DNA from: JAUJOE01 sp038252945
Lineage (GTDB): Bacteria > Actinomycetota > Actinomycetes > Propionibacteriales > Nocardioidaceae
Reading direction: 5' to 3'
DNA length: 7,790 nt
NCBI GenBank assembly: GCA_038252945.1
Contig: JBBSHN010000101.1
Location: 1 to 7,790, forward strand
The stretch's first letter is position 1, and the number at the start of each line of letters is the position of its first letter. Under the pieces are notes generated by a model that had not been told where the DNA came from, did not search any database, and saw nothing but the letters and a program-made list of their open reading frames with translations. Both the position numbers and the translations under genes were made by a program. Positions 6,407 through 7,790 of this stretch are shown here, piece after piece.

Positions 6407-6872
6407 CGGTCTGACCTGGCCCTTTCCCGACTTCCATCAGTGTGACTCGGCTGAATGTAGCCAAGTCTGTAGCCAAGCGATGGCTGGCTTAGCCGATGAG
6501 GGCGTTCTGAACGGTCAGCACTCGGTGTGAGTATGTCAACCCGAGCTGGCCCCACCGTGACGGTCTGAAGTGGACCCAAGGGAGAGCGCGGGGGCCTCTG
6601 CCGCTGCCGATGGAGACGGATCATCCCTGTGCCGATAGACGTCTCTTCCCCGGACGCTTCACCGGGCGGGTCTTGCAGGACACGTGTCTGTGGGGAACCG
6701 AGTTGACCTGCGGCGTTCCGGCAAGAGGTTCCTTGATTGGGACGGACGGTCTTGAAGGTGCGGTCCTTGCCGGCGGAGAGACGCACTGTCACGATACCCG
6801 TGGCGCCGCCGATCTGGGCTGGAGGTTCGGCGCGGTGGGTCGTCTGAGATTCGCGTAGACGCACGGGACTGC
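6407..6872. other. Intergenic flank between attR and arr, no supported gene
   Basis: About 465 bp contain only weak frames on both strands, none with a recognisable domain or ribosome site. Besides the 6456-6477 repeat, the stretch 6534-6580 starts TGTCAAC and holds two similar units (GAGCTGGCCCCAC and GAAGTGGACCCAA). That pattern resembles the repeated termini of IS21-like elements. No istA or istB coding sequence accompanies it, so any IS here is a relic. Confidence 0.35.
6456..6477. repeat. Paired 10-bp direct repeat outside attR
   Basis: TGTAGCCAAG occurs at 6456-6465 and 6468-6477, period 12 bp, starting 50 bp beyond the attachment core. The geometry (paired repeat, 11-12 bp period, 45-49 bp between core and repeat) is nearly that of the left-end arm repeats, but the sequence differs. 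It may be the arm-type region of a different, older element at the same tRNA site. Confidence 0.4.
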
Positions 6873-7301
6873 CTAGTCGTCGATGACCGCGAGGCCCCGG
6901 CGCTTCAGATCGGCAAGGCCGTCTCGCATAGCCTGCAACTGCTCGGACGAATGGCCCACCCAGTCCACGAGCTCACCGATGACCTTGACCGGCTCCCGGC
7001 TGCGATACGAAAGGGTCGGGTTGCCGGGGAACTTCTTGTCCGTCACGTTTGGATCGTCCTCGAGGGCGCCTAGGGGTTCCACGACGTAGATCCGGCCACG
7101 GCTCTCGCCTCGCGCGAGCTCCGCGCCCCACGCGGCGGCATCCAAGGTCGCCGTCACGTAGACGTGGTTTATCGTCCGGCCTTCTTCGAAGTTCGAACGG
7201 TATCCCGGCACGAGTAGGTCGCCCACCGCTAGGCCTGCTTTCGTTCCGTGAAGCAGCGCCCCCGACTCATGCACTTCAAACGGTTTCAGCCCAGGTGTCA
7301 T
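6873..7301 (-). CDS. arr: Rifamycin ADP-ribosyltransferase Arr
   Basis: This 142-residue protein has the usual length of the Arr family. Arr transfers ADP-ribose from NAD+ to the C23 hydroxyl of rifamycins in the cytoplasm, so the drug no longer binds RNA polymerase. Hallmark blocks are all present: KPFEVHESGALLHGTKAGL, GYRSNFEEGR, HVYVTATLDAAAWGAELA, EDDPNVTDKKFPGNPT, SYRSREP and DWVGHSSEQL. H18, Y48 and D83 correspond to the important His19, Tyr49 and Asp84 of M. smegmatis Arr, shifted by one. ATG 7301 is fixed by GGAGG (7307-7311) 5 bases upstream and by family length, although the frame is open further upstream. It lies outside the tRNA element, next to a transposase fragment whose read-through frame overlaps its start as ATGA. 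The gene looks intact. Whether it confers resistance depends on expression. Confidence 0.96.
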   Translation of the reverse strand: MTPGLKPFEVHESGALLHGTKAGLAVGDLLVPGYRSNFEEGRTINHVYVTATLDAAAWGAELARGESRGRIYVVEPLGALEDDPNVTDKKFPGNPTLSYRSREPVKVIGELVDWVGHSSEQLQAMRDGLADLKRRGLAVIDD

Positions 7302-7334
7302 GCATGCCTCCGGCCGACTCGAATCGCGCGTTTG

Positions 7335-7363
7335 AGCGTAGCCGCAAAACTGCGAGGTGACAT
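7335..7363 (-). promoter_or_regulatory. Candidate arr promoter (weak)
   Basis: On the minus strand ATGTCA (7358-7363) and TACGCT (7335-7340) are separated by 17 bp, about 34 bases before the arr start. Each matches the sigma-70 consensus at about four of six positions. The upstream edge touches the 7363-7390 hairpin. Confidence 0.3.
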
Positions 7364-7390
7364 CCCCCTGCCAGGCTCTGGGGAGGGGGA
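7363..7390. other. Strong stem-loop upstream of arr
   Basis: TCCCCCT (7363-7369) pairs with AGGGGGA (7384-7390). An inner CCAG/CTGG stem (7371-7374 with 7378-7381) extends the structure to about 11 bp with a 3-base loop and small bulges. There is no T-run, so a classical terminator is doubtful. It could insulate arr from transcription entering from the transposase, or be part of a transposon end. Confidence 0.45.
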
Positions 7391-7790
7391 ATAATGCGAC
7401 GTGATGACGCACCTCGGACACCGAAGCCCACACTCGTGCCGAGGGCCTGGCGTGCCGCACTCCAGTTGCGCCAAGGTCGTCGCCATGATCGGGGCCAGGT
7501 ACTTCCCACACGGCTCCCCGATCAGCGTCCACACCTCGATCAGGACCTTCAACGTGTCATAGCCGTTGACCGGCGCCGGCGGCTTACGCGCCGCCGCCCG
7601 CGCCGCGCCCTTGCACTTGCTGGCTGTCGTGATCGCACGCCGTGCGTTGGTCCGCGACCAGCCGGTGACACCCACCAGCTCGTCGAGCATCCGGGCCTTG
7701 TCCTTCTTGCCCACCGAGGCGTACTGGCGGGCGTACTTCTTGGTGATCTCTTTGCGCGTTGCCATCGACAACCATTGACCCATCCCCGGA

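Larger units (their letters stand above)
7298..7765 (-). pseudogene. Truncated DDE-type transposase (5' part) with run-on tail
   Basis: From ATG 7765 about 102 residues look like the N-terminus of an actinobacterial transposase with a later integrase-like catalytic core. The stretches MATRKEITKKYARQYA, KDKARMLDELVGVTGWSRT and YDTLKVLIEVWTLIGEPCGK, and the end APIMATTLAQLE, are familiar from such IS proteins. After about position 7460 the similarity stops. The frame runs on for about 53 unrelated residues to a TGA at 7298-7300. The catalytic DDE region is missing, so this fragment cannot transpose. ATG 7783 is an alternative start. The exact IS family is not certain from the N-terminus alone, and the true 5' end of the IS may lie beyond the window edge. 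Confidence 0.72.

Noticed and set aside
6007..6864. A 285-codon open frame on the minus strand between the element's right end and arr
   Set aside because: It runs straight through the duplicated tRNA end. The resulting peptide contains the RDSNPEP-type string typical of translated tRNA genes. It has no domain or ribosome site and joins sequence from both sides of a recombination junction.

Overview
This is a high-GC window, probably from an actinobacterium (Nocardioides/Propionibacteriales-like in flavour). The organism is inferred from GC-rich third positions, GTG starts, an actinobacterial-type xis-int pair, a class III cyclase/STAND ATPase of the kind abundant in that phylum, and an Arr close to mycobacterial Arr. 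I cannot name a species.

The left and centre form a small integrative element of about 6.3 kb. A complete tRNA-Lys(CTT) gene at 34-106 carries the attachment site. Its last 35 bases plus one more (72-107) recur perfectly at 6371-6406, a 36-bp direct repeat. Immediately inside the tRNA end lie a tyrosine integrase (233-1423, minus) and its excisionase-like winged-helix partner (1432-1635, minus). Paired GCCACG repeats lie inside each end (153-171 and 6231-6249) and look like integrase arm-type sites.

Cargo, left to right: a ribbon-helix-helix antitoxin (1789-2061, minus); the frame-broken toxin gene that precedes it in the same operon (about 2079-2324, minus); a small Cys4 zinc-binding protein (2560-3147, plus); a convergent 876-residue class III nucleotidyl cyclase / STAND ATPase / TPR-like protein (3111-5741, minus); a frameshifted C-terminal remnant of an endonuclease/exonuclease/phosphatase-family gene (5784 to about 6046, minus); then about 320 bp without a gene up to the right attachment site. 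I see no replication or conjugation genes. The element could therefore only excise and integrate by itself, or be a reduced relic.

Right of the attachment repeat the sequence looks like an older, scrambled insertion zone. A paired 10-bp repeat lies 49 bp beyond the repeat, nearly the same distance as the int-side arm repeats lie from the left core (45 bp). About 460 bp without a convincing gene follow. Then come an intact rifamycin ADP-ribosyltransferase gene arr (6873-7301, minus) and the 5' part of a DDE-type transposase gene (about 7460-7765, minus). The broken transposase frame reads on to stop in a 4-bp overlap with the arr start codon. The likely functional outputs are site-specific recombination (int/xis), possibly cyclic-nucleotide or STAND signalling, and rifamycin inactivation. 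The toxin-antitoxin module and the nuclease-like gene appear decayed.
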